Below, piece after piece: positions 1 to 8,339 of a DNA stretch of 46,115 bases; within the stretch, counting starts at the first letter, position 1; the number at the start of each line of letters is the position of its first letter. Source of the stretch: JBFHES01 sp041584015. GTDB taxonomy: Bacteria; Bacteroidota; Bacteroidia; Bacteroidales; M50B96. The position numbers and the translations under genes are program-made. The stretch lies in contig JBFHES010000003.1 of the NCBI GenBank assembly GCA_041584015.1, positions 1 through 46,115 of the forward strand. The letters run 5' to 3'. A model generated the notes under the pieces. The model did not search any database, was not told the DNA's origin, and was given only the letters and a program-made list of their open reading frames with translations.

Positions 1-602
1 GCATACGTAATGGCAGGAACATTTAGGAAAATTACAGCAATATATTTCAGCCATTTCCTTTGTAATCCACTTTTCTTTATTTGCCTTATTATATAAATAT
101 TGAAAACTGGAACACAAAGAGCTACTAGCCCAAAAAGCCAAAACATGGTCATTGATGGTATAGGATATTTTACATCCAGTGTATTAATATTTAGGATTTT
201 TCCTGATGCGTCATCAAATAGGACTTTGAAAACCCCAAATTCTTCATCATTTAGGAATTCAACCAATACAAGTGTTGCATTTGGAGGTGTGCTTTCTCCT
301 TCGATGGTGGAATATTTCTTTTCAGCAGACATGAACCTGTACTTTAGATCCGTCCCGAAGTTTTCTACAATAACCGCTCTAAATTGCCTCAAACCTGCTA
401 TCATGCTGTCAATATTTGTCTCGTTGGCAGATTCATGCTCCATTGCCAGATAATCAACACATTTGTCGTAATCTTCACTAAGCATTGTTTCAACAAATAC
501 TTTTGTTGTGTCTTTATATTCAAAAGAATGCCTGATGATGTCACAACGCGAAAACACTAAAACTGTTAAAACAATTATGAATATTTGTTTTGTGCTAATC
601 AT
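1..602 (-). CDS. Partial hypothetical membrane protein (N-terminal 200 residues)
   Basis: An open frame starts at the ATG complementary to 600-602 and runs without a stop to the left edge, so the C-terminus is missing. The product begins with a hydrophobic segment (about residues 7-17) that is either a signal peptide or a signal anchor. A soluble, acidic, probably extracytoplasmic region follows (about 20-150). A clear transmembrane helix lies at about 153-172, then a basic loop (RQIKKSGLQRKWLK), and a second helix begins near 187. A Cys at residue 20 sits after the first hydrophobic run, but the preceding Arg makes a lipobox unlikely. A perfect TAnnTTTG element lies about 33 bases upstream on the same strand, which supports both strand and start. 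I do not recognise the family. A opposite-strand frame overlaps it but has no comparable features. Confidence 0.7.
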   Translation of the reverse strand, partial: MISTKQIFIIVLTVLVFSRCDIIRHSFEYKDTTKVFVETMLSEDYDKCVDYLAMEHESANETNIDSMIAGLRQFRAVIVENFGTDLKYRFMSAEKKYSTIEGESTPPNATLVLVEFLNDEEFGVFKVLFDDASGKILNINTLDVKYPIPSMTMFWLFGLVALCVPVFNIYIIRQIKKSGLQRKWLKYIAVIFLNVPAITY

Positions 603-634
603 TGGTTTCTTTTTTGATTTTAGATAGCGATTAA

Positions 635-642
635 CAAAGGTA
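635..642 (-). promoter_or_regulatory. Candidate Bacteroidota -7 promoter element (TACCTTTG)
   Basis: The minus strand reads TACCTTTG, a perfect match to TAnnTTTG, ending 32 bases before the start codon of the partial membrane protein. A matching -33 TTTG was not identified. Confidence 0.5.
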
Positions 643-710
643 GATGATTAGAAACATCTATTCTATGTTCTTTAATAGCACAACGCTTCTAATGCTGGAT
701 TTAGCACAAT

Positions 711-760
711 AAAAAAAAACCGGAAGCTGCATCAGTTAAATGACACAGTCTACCGGTTTA
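711..760 (-). terminator. Rho-independent terminator downstream of pyrI
   Basis: On the minus strand an ACCGG arm and a CCGGT arm enclose a long, mostly paired stem with several G-U pairs and about one mismatch. A run of nine T follows. It begins about 25 bases after the pyrI stop, so it probably ends the pyrBI transcript. Confidence 0.75.
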
Positions 761-785
761 TATAAACAAGTAAAAATTAGTCTGG

Positions 786-1244
786 TTATAAAATCACCAT
801 GTGATCGCTATCTGTTATTTTCTCACAATAGTGACATTTTAAGGCAATTCCGTTCTCTTTCTCAACGGTAAATTTGGTGGTAATATTCTGATCGTTGGTA
901 ATACACTTCGGATTCATGCATTTTGCAATACCCACAACTCTTTCAGGAACTTCCACACGTTTCTTCTCTACTACCTTGTAATCCTTTATAATATTAAGTT
1001 TGGCAGCCGGAGCAGCCAATGCAATTTTATTAATCTCATGATCCTCAAAAAACTTATCGCTAATTTTAATAATAGCTTTCAGCCCTAGCAACTTGCTTTC
1101 AAGGTTGTTCCCGAATGTTTGATGATTATCCATCTTATCCAATCCTAAAATTGAAATAACATTGAATAACGCATTAGCCGGAATATGATCGATTACGGTA
1201 CCATCCTTAATGGCACTTACTTTTAATTCTTTAGCATCTTTCAT
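786..1244 (-). CDS. pyrI: Aspartate carbamoyltransferase regulatory subunit
   Basis: This is the regulatory chain of aspartate transcarbamylase. In the known enzyme it binds nucleotide effectors and bridges catalytic trimers, feeding UTP/CTP levels back on pyrimidine synthesis. The 152-residue product has the GTVIDHIPA signature of the allosteric domain near its N-terminus. Four zinc-binding cysteines sit at about 109, 114, 137 and 140 (CxxxxC and CHYC), nearly the same numbering as the E. coli protein. The frame stays open upstream to 1331, but that extension overlaps pyrB and has no homology to PyrI; the ATG at 1244 gives the normal family length and start. The gene lies 31 bases after the pyrB stop, so the two are almost certainly co-transcribed. 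Identification is very secure. Confidence 0.95.
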   Translation of the reverse strand: MKDAKELKVSAIKDGTVIDHIPANALFNVISILGLDKMDNHQTFGNNLESKLLGLKAIIKISDKFFEDHEINKIALAAPAAKLNIIKDYKVVEKKRVEVPERVVGIAKCMNPKCITNDQNITTKFTVEKENGIALKCHYCEKITDSDHMVIL

Positions 1245-1275
1245 TTCTACTGCATTTAAAAATTCAATTTCACAA

Positions 1276-2187
1276 TTAGCTTTTAACACCAAGTATAGCA
1301 GACATAATAGCCATTCTGGTGTAAACACCATTTAAAGCTTGCTCGAAATAATAAGCCTTTGGATTGCTGTCAACATCTTCGTTAATTTCATTCACTCTTG
1401 GCAATGGATGAAGCACGCGCATGTTTTCTTTTGTATTTTCTAACATACTATTGCGCAGCACATACACATTTTTCACTTTCTCGTACTCAATAGGATCTGA
1501 GAAACGCTCGCGCTGTACACGTGTCATGTACACAATATCTGCATCACTAATGTACTCAGTAAAGTCTGTGTGTTCGTAGTATTTAATTCCTAGCTGATCG
1601 AGATAAACCTTATAATCATCCGGCATTTTAAGCTCTTCTGGCGAGATAAAATTAAAGGTTGGATTAAAGTGCGTCAGCGCCATCATTAATGAATGCACTG
1701 TTCGTCCGTACTTTAGATCACCCACCATAAAAATGTTCAGATTATCCAAGGTGCCCTGTGTTTTTTTAATTGAATACAGGTCGAGCAATGTTTGTGTTGG
1801 ATGCTGGTTAGCACCGTCACCTGCATTAATTATAGGTACTGGAGAAACTTCACTGGCAAATCTGGCCGATCCTTCAATAGGGTGACGCATGATGATTAAA
1901 TCACTATAATTTGCAACTGTAAGGATCGTATCTTTCAACGATTCACCTTTTTTAACACTAGAAGTACCTGCCTCTGAAAAGCCAATTACTCTGCCTCCTA
2001 ACCTATTTATCGCACTCTCAAAACTTAAGCGAGTACGTGTTGAAGGTTCGAAAAACAATGAAGCAATTACATATCCATCCAATATTCGTTGATGTATATT
2101 TTCTTCAAAATCAGCTGCAAGCTCTAAAATTTTAAGGATTTGTTCTTTGGAGTAATCCTGAATAGAAACCAGACTCTTGTTTTTCAT
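1276..2187 (-). CDS. pyrB: Aspartate carbamoyltransferase catalytic subunit
   Basis: Catalyses carbamoyl phosphate + L-aspartate to N-carbamoyl-L-aspartate, the committed step of de novo pyrimidine synthesis, in the cytoplasm. The 303-residue length is normal for the family. Visible motifs are the carbamoyl-phosphate loop FEPSTRTR (STRT at 49-52), the KKGESLKDT loop (about 79-87), the RHP motif (101-103), DGANQHPTQTLLD in the middle, and HPLPR near the C-terminus for carbamoyl-phosphate and aspartate contacts. It is followed by pyrI, so the holoenzyme is expected to be the allosteric class. It is divergent from recG across a 170-bp intergenic region. No perfect TAnnTTTG element was found upstream; a one-base-short variant lies near 2232-2239. 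Confidence 0.97.
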   Translation of the reverse strand: MKNKSLVSIQDYSKEQILKILELAADFEENIHQRILDGYVIASLFFEPSTRTRLSFESAINRLGGRVIGFSEAGTSSVKKGESLKDTILTVANYSDLIIMRHPIEGSARFASEVSPVPIINAGDGANQHPTQTLLDLYSIKKTQGTLDNLNIFMVGDLKYGRTVHSLMMALTHFNPTFNFISPEELKMPDDYKVYLDQLGIKYYEHTDFTEYISDADIVYMTRVQRERFSDPIEYEKVKNVYVLRNSMLENTKENMRVLHPLPRVNEINEDVDSNPKAYYFEQALNGVYTRMAIMSAILGVKS

Positions 2188-2332
2188 TTAATAGATCGTT
2201 TATTAAACACTAAAATCTGTTAAAAATAAAACAAAATATCCGACCCATTTTTACAAGTTTTCCATAATTATTAACACTTGCAATAATCGGCTCATATTAT
2301 GGCAATCCCTTTTTGATTTTAAGCTGAATAGC

Positions 2333-2340
2333 TATATTTG
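2333..2340 (+). promoter_or_regulatory. Candidate promoter of recG (TATATTTG -7 element)
   Basis: TATATTTG matches the Bacteroidota -7 consensus TAnnTTTG exactly. A TTTG at 2312-2315 lies 17 bases upstream and could be the -33 element. Transcription would begin near 2346, only about a dozen bases before the recG TTG start. Confidence 0.6.
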
Positions 2341-2357
2341 ACTAATAATAGCAAGCT

Positions 2358-4454
2358 TTGAAACTCAATACAGAAATAACCTATTTAAGCGGAGTTGGCC
2401 CTAAAAAGGCCGAACTACTCCAGAAGGAACTGAACATCTTTTATTTCAAGGATTTACTTTACTACTTTCCGTATAAATATATCGACCGATCAAAGTTTTA
2501 TAAGATTAACGAGGTAAGTTCAACAAGCTCTCATATTCAAATAAGAGGAAAAATTGTAAGATTCGAAAGTATTGGTCCGGCTCGAAAGCAGCGCTTTGTT
2601 GCTTATTTTACCGATGGTTCTCAAACCATTGAGTTGGTCTGGTTTAAGGGGATAAAATGGGTTAAGGAACGACTAAAGCCGGGCATAGAGTATGTGGTGT
2701 TTGGCAAGCCCAGCATTTTTAATAAGAAGCTAAACTTTATTCATCCTGACATTGAAATATACAAGAAAGATCAGTTTATAGAATTAAAACTGGAGCCATA
2801 TTACAGCACGACTGAAAAGCTCAAGAATAACTTTCTTACTTCCAAAGCAATTCAAAAACTACAACTCACTTTATTAAAAGTATTAAGCAATGATTTGAAT
2901 GAATCGCTGCCTGATTACCTTACCAGCAAGCTAAAGTTGCTCGATTTGAAGAAAGCTTTAATCAATATCCATTTCCCGGAAAACAATCAGCTTTTAGAGA
3001 GAGCAGTATTCAGGTTAAAATTCGAAGAACTGTTCATCATACAGCTGAACCTGTTAAAAACAAAAAACCTGAGACAATCAAAAGTTAAGGGTTTTGTATT
3101 TCCTAAAGTTGGTGCATATCTGAATACCTTCTATGAACAGAATCTGCCATTTGAATTAACCAATGCGCAAAAGCGGGTGGTAAAAGAAATTCGTCAGGAT
3201 ATTGGAGCGGGTCGGCAAATGAACAGATTGCTGCAAGGTGATGTTGGAAGCGGTAAAACGCTGGTTGGTTTAATGAGCATGTTAATTGCCCTTGATAATA
3301 ATTTTCAAACCTGCCTGATGGCGCCAACGGAAATACTGGCAAATCAACATTTCGTATCGGTTTCTAAGTTCCTGAAAAACCTTGGTGTTACTATTCAATT
3401 GCTTACGGGTTCAACCAGAAAAGCACAACGCGAAAAAATTCATGCCGCCTTACTTTCCGGCGAGCTTCAAATATTAATTGGCACACACGCTTTAATAGAA
3501 GATGTTGTACAATTTAAAAACCTGGGGCTGGTTGTCATTGACGAACAACATCGGTTTGGAGTAGCGCAACGCGCCAAACTCTGGAATAAAAATAGTCAGC
3601 CACCGCATATTCTGGTAATGACGGCTACTCCTATTCCGCGCACCTTAGCAATGACCATTTATGGCGATTTGGATGTATCAGTTATTGATGAGCTACCTCC
3701 AGGTAGAAAGGCCATTCAAACAAAGCATTTGTACGATTCTAAACGTCTTGAATTATTTGGTTTCTTAAAACGACAGATTAATGAAGGCAGACAGATATAT
3801 ATCGTGTATCCGCTCATATCTGAATCAGAGAAATTAGATTATAAAGATCTAAGCGATGGTTATGAAAGCATCGTAAGAGCTTTCCCTATGCCGGAATATC
3901 ACGTAAGTATTGTACATGGTAAAATGAAGGCCAAAGACAAAGAGCTAGAGATGCAACGTTTCGTGAAAGGCGAAACCAACATCATGGTTGCTACCACTGT
4001 TATCGAGGTGGGTGTTGATGTACCAAACGCATCGGTAATGGTAATTGAGAGCGCAGAGCGATTCGGCTTATCGCAATTGCATCAGCTAAGAGGACGCGTA
4101 GGAAGAGGTGCTAATCAATCATATTGTGTACTTATGACGTCATTTAAACTATCGGCAGAAGGCCGGAAGCGAATTGAAACAATGGTACAAACAACCGATG
4201 GTTTTGAAATTGCCGAAGCCGACCTGAAGCTGCGTGGACCCGGTGATTTGGGAGGAACAAAACAAAGTGGTATTGCCTTCGATCTAAAAATAGCCAGTCT
4301 GGGTAAAGACAGTCAGATTCTTCAATATGCCAGAGACATTGCAGTTTCCATTATTGAACGTGATCCGCTTTTAACAGCTCCGCCCAATGCAGGTCTTAAT
4401 AAAAGAATCGAATTAGAATTTAAAACAGAAATTGATTGGGGAATCATTAGCTAA
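2358..4454 (+). CDS. recG: ATP-dependent DNA helicase RecG
   Basis: RecG is a branch-migrating helicase that remodels stalled forks and Holliday junctions. The 698-residue product carries an N-terminal wedge region that starts with a helix-hairpin-helix-like LSGVGPKKAELL (about 10-21) and an OB-fold segment around 60-130. Helicase motifs follow: Walker A GDVGSGKT at 294-301, DEQH at 395-398, TATPIPRT at about 422-429, and motif VI QLRGRVGRG in the second RecA domain. The start is a TTG at 2358: an in-frame TAG lies immediately upstream, and a promoter at 2333-2340 leaves a very short leader, so no earlier start is possible. Length and motif order are normal. A PPDK-like gene follows after 67 bases on the same strand and may share the transcript. 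Confidence 0.96.
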   Translation: MKLNTEITYLSGVGPKKAELLQKELNIFYFKDLLYYFPYKYIDRSKFYKINEVSSTSSHIQIRGKIVRFESIGPARKQRFVAYFTDGSQTIELVWFKGIKWVKERLKPGIEYVVFGKPSIFNKKLNFIHPDIEIYKKDQFIELKLEPYYSTTEKLKNNFLTSKAIQKLQLTLLKVLSNDLNESLPDYLTSKLKLLDLKKALINIHFPENNQLLERAVFRLKFEELFIIQLNLLKTKNLRQSKVKGFVFPKVGAYLNTFYEQNLPFELTNAQKRVVKEIRQDIGAGRQMNRLLQGDVGSGKTLVGLMSMLIALDNNFQTCLMAPTEILANQHFVSVSKFLKNLGVTIQLLTGSTRKAQREKIHAALLSGELQILIGTHALIEDVVQFKNLGLVVIDEQHRFGVAQRAKLWNKNSQPPHILVMTATPIPRTLAMTIYGDLDVSVIDELPPGRKAIQTKHLYDSKRLELFGFLKRQINEGRQIYIVYPLISESEKLDYKDLSDGYESIVRAFPMPEYHVSIVHGKMKAKDKELEMQRFVKGETNIMVATTVIEVGVDVPNASVMVIESAERFGLSQLHQLRGRVGRGANQSYCVLMTSFKLSAEGRKRIETMVQTTDGFEIAEADLKLRGPGDLGGTKQSGIAFDLKIASLGKDSQILQYARDIAVSIIERDPLLTAPPNAGLNKRIELEFKTEIDWGIIS

Positions 4455-4521
4455 TTAGTAGCTTTAAAAGCAAGAATGCCATTGGTCTGGCAGATATATT
4501 AATCAGGTTAAACTAGCAGGT

Positions 4522-7188
4522 ATGATACTATCAACTGATATTTTAAACTACAAGCTAAAAGGCTATTTCATAAATTACCGCACCTTAAAATACTTCTTAA
4601 ATAAATACAACGGTATTGATGACAAAGAGATATGCGCATTTCAAGCGCCATTGCTGGAATATCAGCTGGCGGGATTTGAAAAGCAAACCATAGAGCTTGA
4701 TTTTGCTGACATACATCTACTAAATGGACTTTCGGATGATGCGCGCTTAGATCATGTCACACATTGCATCAACGCTTCGATAAATGATCCCATAGCACTA
4801 GAGGTTTTAAAACAAGAGCGAGCTCGTTTTTACACGAACTGCGAAAACCAATTTAAGGAGAATATCCTAATCGAATCAGATTGTGTTGTTCCATCTTCAA
4901 CAAGTAAGAAATACAGCATTCATCAGGTTAGCCATAAAGGTGCCAGCTTGTTAGAACTTACGCAAGAAGGATACCCGGTTCCTGATTTCTGCATTCTCAC
5001 TTCAAATACCTATAAACTGGACAGGACAGAGCGCAACAAGCATGTTTTATCAGCCATAAAAAACCTGGAAGCTCTAACAGGTCAACAGCTTGGATCGATT
5101 CAATCGCCGCTGGTGTTCGCTATGCGCTGCGCTACCAGCAAATATATTCCGGGATTGATGCCTACCTATTTAAATGTGGGAGTCACACAAGATACTTTTC
5201 TTGCACTCAAAGAACAATATGGCTATCATGTGGCAAGTAAAATTTATCTATACAACCTTCAAACACTTTACCATTTATTGTATCCAGAGCTTGCTCCACC
5301 AATATTCTCCGACAATGTTTCAAAATATTCATTTCGGGATGTATATAGTAGAATACAGTTTTACTATGGAGAAATTGAGAAAAAGGACCGACAGCTGCTG
5401 ACTGATGCGGTTTACCAAATCTTCTTTCTAATAGATGAAGTGCATCGATTTTACGTAAAAAACACCGATTTACTTCATAGTTTATTCATAAGAGACAAAA
5501 GCTATCCATCATTCATTTTGCAAAAAATGGTTTGGACGGTGCGTGATAAAAACTCCTATCCGGGAGTGCTTTATAGTGCACACTCTAAGACTGGCATTGG
5601 CAGACAAATTGAGAGTTATCCTCAGATATTTGGTGAAGAGATTATGACAGGAGCTATTGAGGCAAATGACCTTGCGTTTAATGAAGCTGATGAATTAATT
5701 GAAGCCTTTCCAGCAATTCACCATTTCCTCCCAAGGTTAGAACATCTTGAAAAGAAGTTGCAGTCGCCGGTTACTGTGGAGTTTGCAGCAGAATCCTATA
5801 AGGAGATACACTACTTTGCATTGCTGCAATTAAATGCCTCAGAGCTCACCGGAAGAGCTACCCTCCTTTCAGCAATCAACCTGCTCAGAAATAAGGTCAT
5901 TCGAAAAGAGCGTGTATTGTCCTTGGTCCATCCTTATCATAAACGCCAGATTTTCTCGGAAAGCATTGATGACGGCTCGCTAGACGAATTGCAATTTTTC
6001 AGCAGCGGAGTTTCTGTGCTACCCAGACTAGCTGTTTCATGTCAGGTTTTCTTTAGCGCAGAAAAAGCAATTGAAGCAAAAAAAACGGGCGCAAATGTGT
6101 GCTTATGTAAAGATCAATTTGTTCCGGCCGACACAATGGTTATGAGTGAGATTGATGCAATTCTCAGTTTAAATCCAGCGGCTATTCACGTGGTGACCGC
6201 TTGCCTAAGCTACGGAGTGCCTGCATTTTTAAACCTTGAAGATTATCACGTAAAACTCGAAAACAACCAGCTTAAGAATAGTAAAGGTTTGTGCATTAAT
6301 GAGGGCGACTGGATTACCATATCGAGTAAATATCAAACCATTTATCTTGGCAAAGCACGTTTTATTCCAGCCCGATTTGAACGATACCTCAAAGGTGAAT
6401 TAATAAAGCTGTCCGAAGAAGATGAGCTCCTTTTTATCAGAATGGCAGCTGCCTATAAAGAATATACAGAGATTATTAAAAGTCTTGCCACATCGGACAT
6501 TACGAACTTAAAAGATCTGATTAAGGTGATAAGGACGGATTTAAAAAACGAACCGGTTAAGGCCGCCAAATTCATGAATTCCTGGTACGACACAAACCGC
6601 GTTTACTATATTACTCAGGTAATGTTAAGCGGGTTAGGAATGCACAAAGACCAATCGGAGCTGTATAATTTGTTAAGCACTGAACGGAAAATAGACTTTT
6701 TCAAAAAAGCCATAGAACAATGTGCTACCAGTAATTTGGCCGGATTTAAGGCAGGTGCATTTATGCTTGGGAGGTTCTTGGCTGTGCCACATCCAGTTGC
6801 ATTCTGGAGAGCATTTTATAGCACGGAACTAATTTATATGCTTAACGAAATACTCCTTCATGAAAAATACCAGCAGCTTTTATATGATGTTGGAGAACGA
6901 AACCTTAGCCGAGCGAAAAGCACTATTCTCACAGATGGACTTGGTGATGTGAACCTAAACCCTGGAATGTTGAAAAAACTTGTTTCGCTAAAACTCAGCA
7001 AACCAGACTGGCATAACCTAAATTCATTAAGTATAAAACAGGCAGATAAACAATTACAGGAATACCTCACCCTACTGCAGCAACCCTATTCTGAGTTTTT
7101 TGATTATGAAAAACCCTGGTCTATCAGCACACTACAGCGTATTTGTAAAGAAGAAAACCTAGAAATACCAATGGCATCAACCTACTAA
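4522..7188 (+). CDS. PPDK-like protein: ATP-grasp-type and phosphohistidine domains, no PEP-binding barrel
   Basis: The 888-residue product resembles pyruvate, phosphate dikinase only in its first two thirds. After a 125-residue unique N-terminus come motifs like the PPDK nucleotide-binding domain: SHKGASLLEL with K139, FAMRCAT with R202, PGLMPTYLNVG (210-220), PGVLYSAHSKTG (347-358), IFGEEIMTG (369-377), and VTVEF/LLQLN (417-437). A swivelling-domain-like segment follows (about 495-615). His556, in AAIHVVTACLSYGVPAF, aligns with the phosphorylated His of the TSH motif, although the surrounding residues differ. INEGDWITI and IYLGKA also match the PPDK central domain. The roughly 350-residue C-terminal PEP/pyruvate barrel is absent; residues about 620-888 are a predicted-helical region I do not recognise. 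No signal peptide is seen, so it is probably cytoplasmic. It may phosphorylate another acceptor through the histidine, or be a regulatory relic. It lies downstream of recG. Confidence 0.7.
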   Translation: MILSTDILNYKLKGYFINYRTLKYFLNKYNGIDDKEICAFQAPLLEYQLAGFEKQTIELDFADIHLLNGLSDDARLDHVTHCINASINDPIALEVLKQERARFYTNCENQFKENILIESDCVVPSSTSKKYSIHQVSHKGASLLELTQEGYPVPDFCILTSNTYKLDRTERNKHVLSAIKNLEALTGQQLGSIQSPLVFAMRCATSKYIPGLMPTYLNVGVTQDTFLALKEQYGYHVASKIYLYNLQTLYHLLYPELAPPIFSDNVSKYSFRDVYSRIQFYYGEIEKKDRQLLTDAVYQIFFLIDEVHRFYVKNTDLLHSLFIRDKSYPSFILQKMVWTVRDKNSYPGVLYSAHSKTGIGRQIESYPQIFGEEIMTGAIEANDLAFNEADELIEAFPAIHHFLPRLEHLEKKLQSPVTVEFAAESYKEIHYFALLQLNASELTGRATLLSAINLLRNKVIRKERVLSLVHPYHKRQIFSESIDDGSLDELQFFSSGVSVLPRLAVSCQVFFSAEKAIEAKKTGANVCLCKDQFVPADTMVMSEIDAILSLNPAAIHVVTACLSYGVPAFLNLEDYHVKLENNQLKNSKGLCINEGDWITISSKYQTIYLGKARFIPARFERYLKGELIKLSEEDELLFIRMAAAYKEYTEIIKSLATSDITNLKDLIKVIRTDLKNEPVKAAKFMNSWYDTNRVYYITQVMLSGLGMHKDQSELYNLLSTERKIDFFKKAIEQCATSNLAGFKAGAFMLGRFLAVPHPVAFWRAFYSTELIYMLNEILLHEKYQQLLYDVGERNLSRAKSTILTDGLGDVNLNPGMLKKLVSLKLSKPDWHNLNSLSIKQADKQLQEYLTLLQQPYSEFFDYEKPWSISTLQRICKEENLEIPMASTY

Positions 7189-7266
7189 TAATGAAACTAA
7201 CGAATTAGCTTCAATAAGTTTAAAACAGGCTTACAGCTAACTGCTTTGATAAATAAGCTGTTCACG

Positions 7267-8022
7267 TTACTCGATAGCCTGATTAAATGCATCAACAAAG
7301 CGTTCTAATTTTTGCTCTTTATTGATGAACGAATTAGTGTTTTTTAATGATCCGTACATATTTCTATATACGAAATATGCATTATGTGAAATAGCAGTAA
7401 CAAAGCCAGCTCCATAGCTACCATCAGTACCCGGGACCGCTCCTGGCTCCATTTTATCTCCATTATGCAGATCAATGTTAACATACAAATAATTGGAATC
7501 AAGCTCGTTGTTGTAAATGGTGTAAGTATTTACTGTACTATCGAGCCAAATGGTTGAATATTCATCAGATTCAATTTCAAGCGATTGAAAATCACAAGGC
7601 ACTACTGGCCAGGTAAATTCATATTCCGAAGCATACGGAACATAAGTTACATTATTGTCTTCGTTGAGTGGAAATCCGTTGCAATCAACCCCGCTAAGGT
7701 TTTGAGGAATTTTAATATTGCCTGAAGTTGTTTTACCATCGCAACTAACATTATAATAAATCATACTGGAATACGGTATCTCAACCCATGCACTCAGGGA
7801 GCTTTCCATGTTAAATTTGTTAATTACTTCGCCATTAATTTCTACCTCTGGAATTTCCGATAGATTATTAGTTGTAAAGAACACATCGATGTAATTTTGG
7901 CCATAGGCACCAGAATAATTAAACTCGAGTCCAAAAATGGTATCATTTTGCTCTTCCTCGTTTATCACCTTACAGCCATTAAATGCAAGCGCAAGCATAA
8001 TTAAGGCAAAAACAGTTTTCAT
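7267..8022 (-). CDS. Hypothetical secreted lipoprotein
   Basis: The 251-residue product starts with a lipoprotein signal peptide, MKTVFALIMLALAFNGC, with the acylated cysteine at position 17. The frame stays open further upstream to 8121, but only the ATG at 8022 places the signal peptide at the N-terminus. The mature part is rich in Tyr, Asn and acidic residues and has the beta-strand-like character of surface lipoproteins. It has three further cysteines (in VSCDG, GVDCNG and VPCDF). It ends with a short helical-looking tail (EQKLERFVDAFNQAIE). I recognise no family. It is convergent with the PPDK-like gene and lies downstream of two strong hairpins, so it is probably transcribed separately from the peptidase operon upstream. 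Confidence 0.7.
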   Translation of the reverse strand: MKTVFALIMLALAFNGCKVINEEEQNDTIFGLEFNYSGAYGQNYIDVFFTTNNLSEIPEVEINGEVINKFNMESSLSAWVEIPYSSMIYYNVSCDGKTTSGNIKIPQNLSGVDCNGFPLNEDNNVTYVPYASEYEFTWPVVPCDFQSLEIESDEYSTIWLDSTVNTYTIYNNELDSNYLYVNIDLHNGDKMEPGAVPGTDGSYGAGFVTAISHNAYFVYRNMYGSLKNTNSFINKEQKLERFVDAFNQAIE

Positions 8023-8184
8023 AGTGTAGGTTCTATTTTTCAGGTATTTCATTTCTGTTAGACTAGCTTCAATTTCATTATAATTTATAGCGAAGATAAT
8101 AGTATCGGTGTAGAAAGCCAACTTAATATCTGCTAGAAATAGGTTTTAAAATCAGCGATAATCCAAACGACTGACTCGCTAAAA

Positions 8185-8223
8185 CAAAAAGAACCCAACA
8201 TAAAATATGTTGGGTTCTTTTTG
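8185..8223. terminator. Strong bidirectional terminator hairpin
   Basis: A perfect 18-bp inverted repeat (8185-8202 and 8206-8223) has a 3-base AAA loop. The arms end in A/T runs, so an oligo-U tract follows the stem on either strand. On the minus strand it would end the DPP IV/C_GCAxxG transcript. Confidence 0.8.
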
Positions 8224-8272
8224 TAGTTCCGATACCGCCGGATGGTCTCCGGCGGCTTCCTTTCGGAACTAC
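8223..8272. other. GC-rich nested inverted repeat, REP-like or structured 3' UTR element
   Basis: A 10-bp outer stem (8223-8232 with 8263-8272, GTAGTTCCGA and its complement) encloses an asymmetric internal loop of 2 and 7 bases. Inside is an 8-bp inner stem (CCGCCGGA at 8235-8242 with 8248-8255) with a 5-base loop. It abuts the terminator hairpin at 8185-8223 and is markedly more GC-rich than the surroundings. It lies about 67 bases after the stop of the C_GCAxxG gene. An opposite-strand frame spanning it (8133-8336) looks spurious. Confidence 0.65.
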
Positions 8273-8339
8273 GAAACGGGTGTTTAATCCTGTAATTTGC
8301 AATAATCTTTACGCGAATACATGTATAATGTTTCACATA

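Noticed and set aside
100..453. Plus-strand frame of 117 codons
   Set aside because: It lies wholly inside the better-supported minus-strand membrane protein frame, and has no homology or signal features.
1245..1331. Upstream extension of the pyrI frame
   Set aside because: It overlaps pyrB and lacks similarity to PyrI; the ATG at 1244 gives normal length and start.
3103..3342. Minus-strand frame inside recG
   Set aside because: A shadow of the recG coding strand, with no independent support.
7232..7262. ACAGCT/AGCTGT inverted repeat after the PPDK-like gene
   Set aside because: Short stem, long loop and no T-run, so not a convincing terminator.
8223..8272. tRNA-like or riboswitch identity of the nested hairpin
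   Set aside because: No acceptor/anticodon arms or recognised riboswitch core; only nested pairing is visible.
8133..8336. Minus-strand frame of 67 codons
   Set aside because: It spans two perfect hairpins and is better explained as chance coding through a terminator and structured element.
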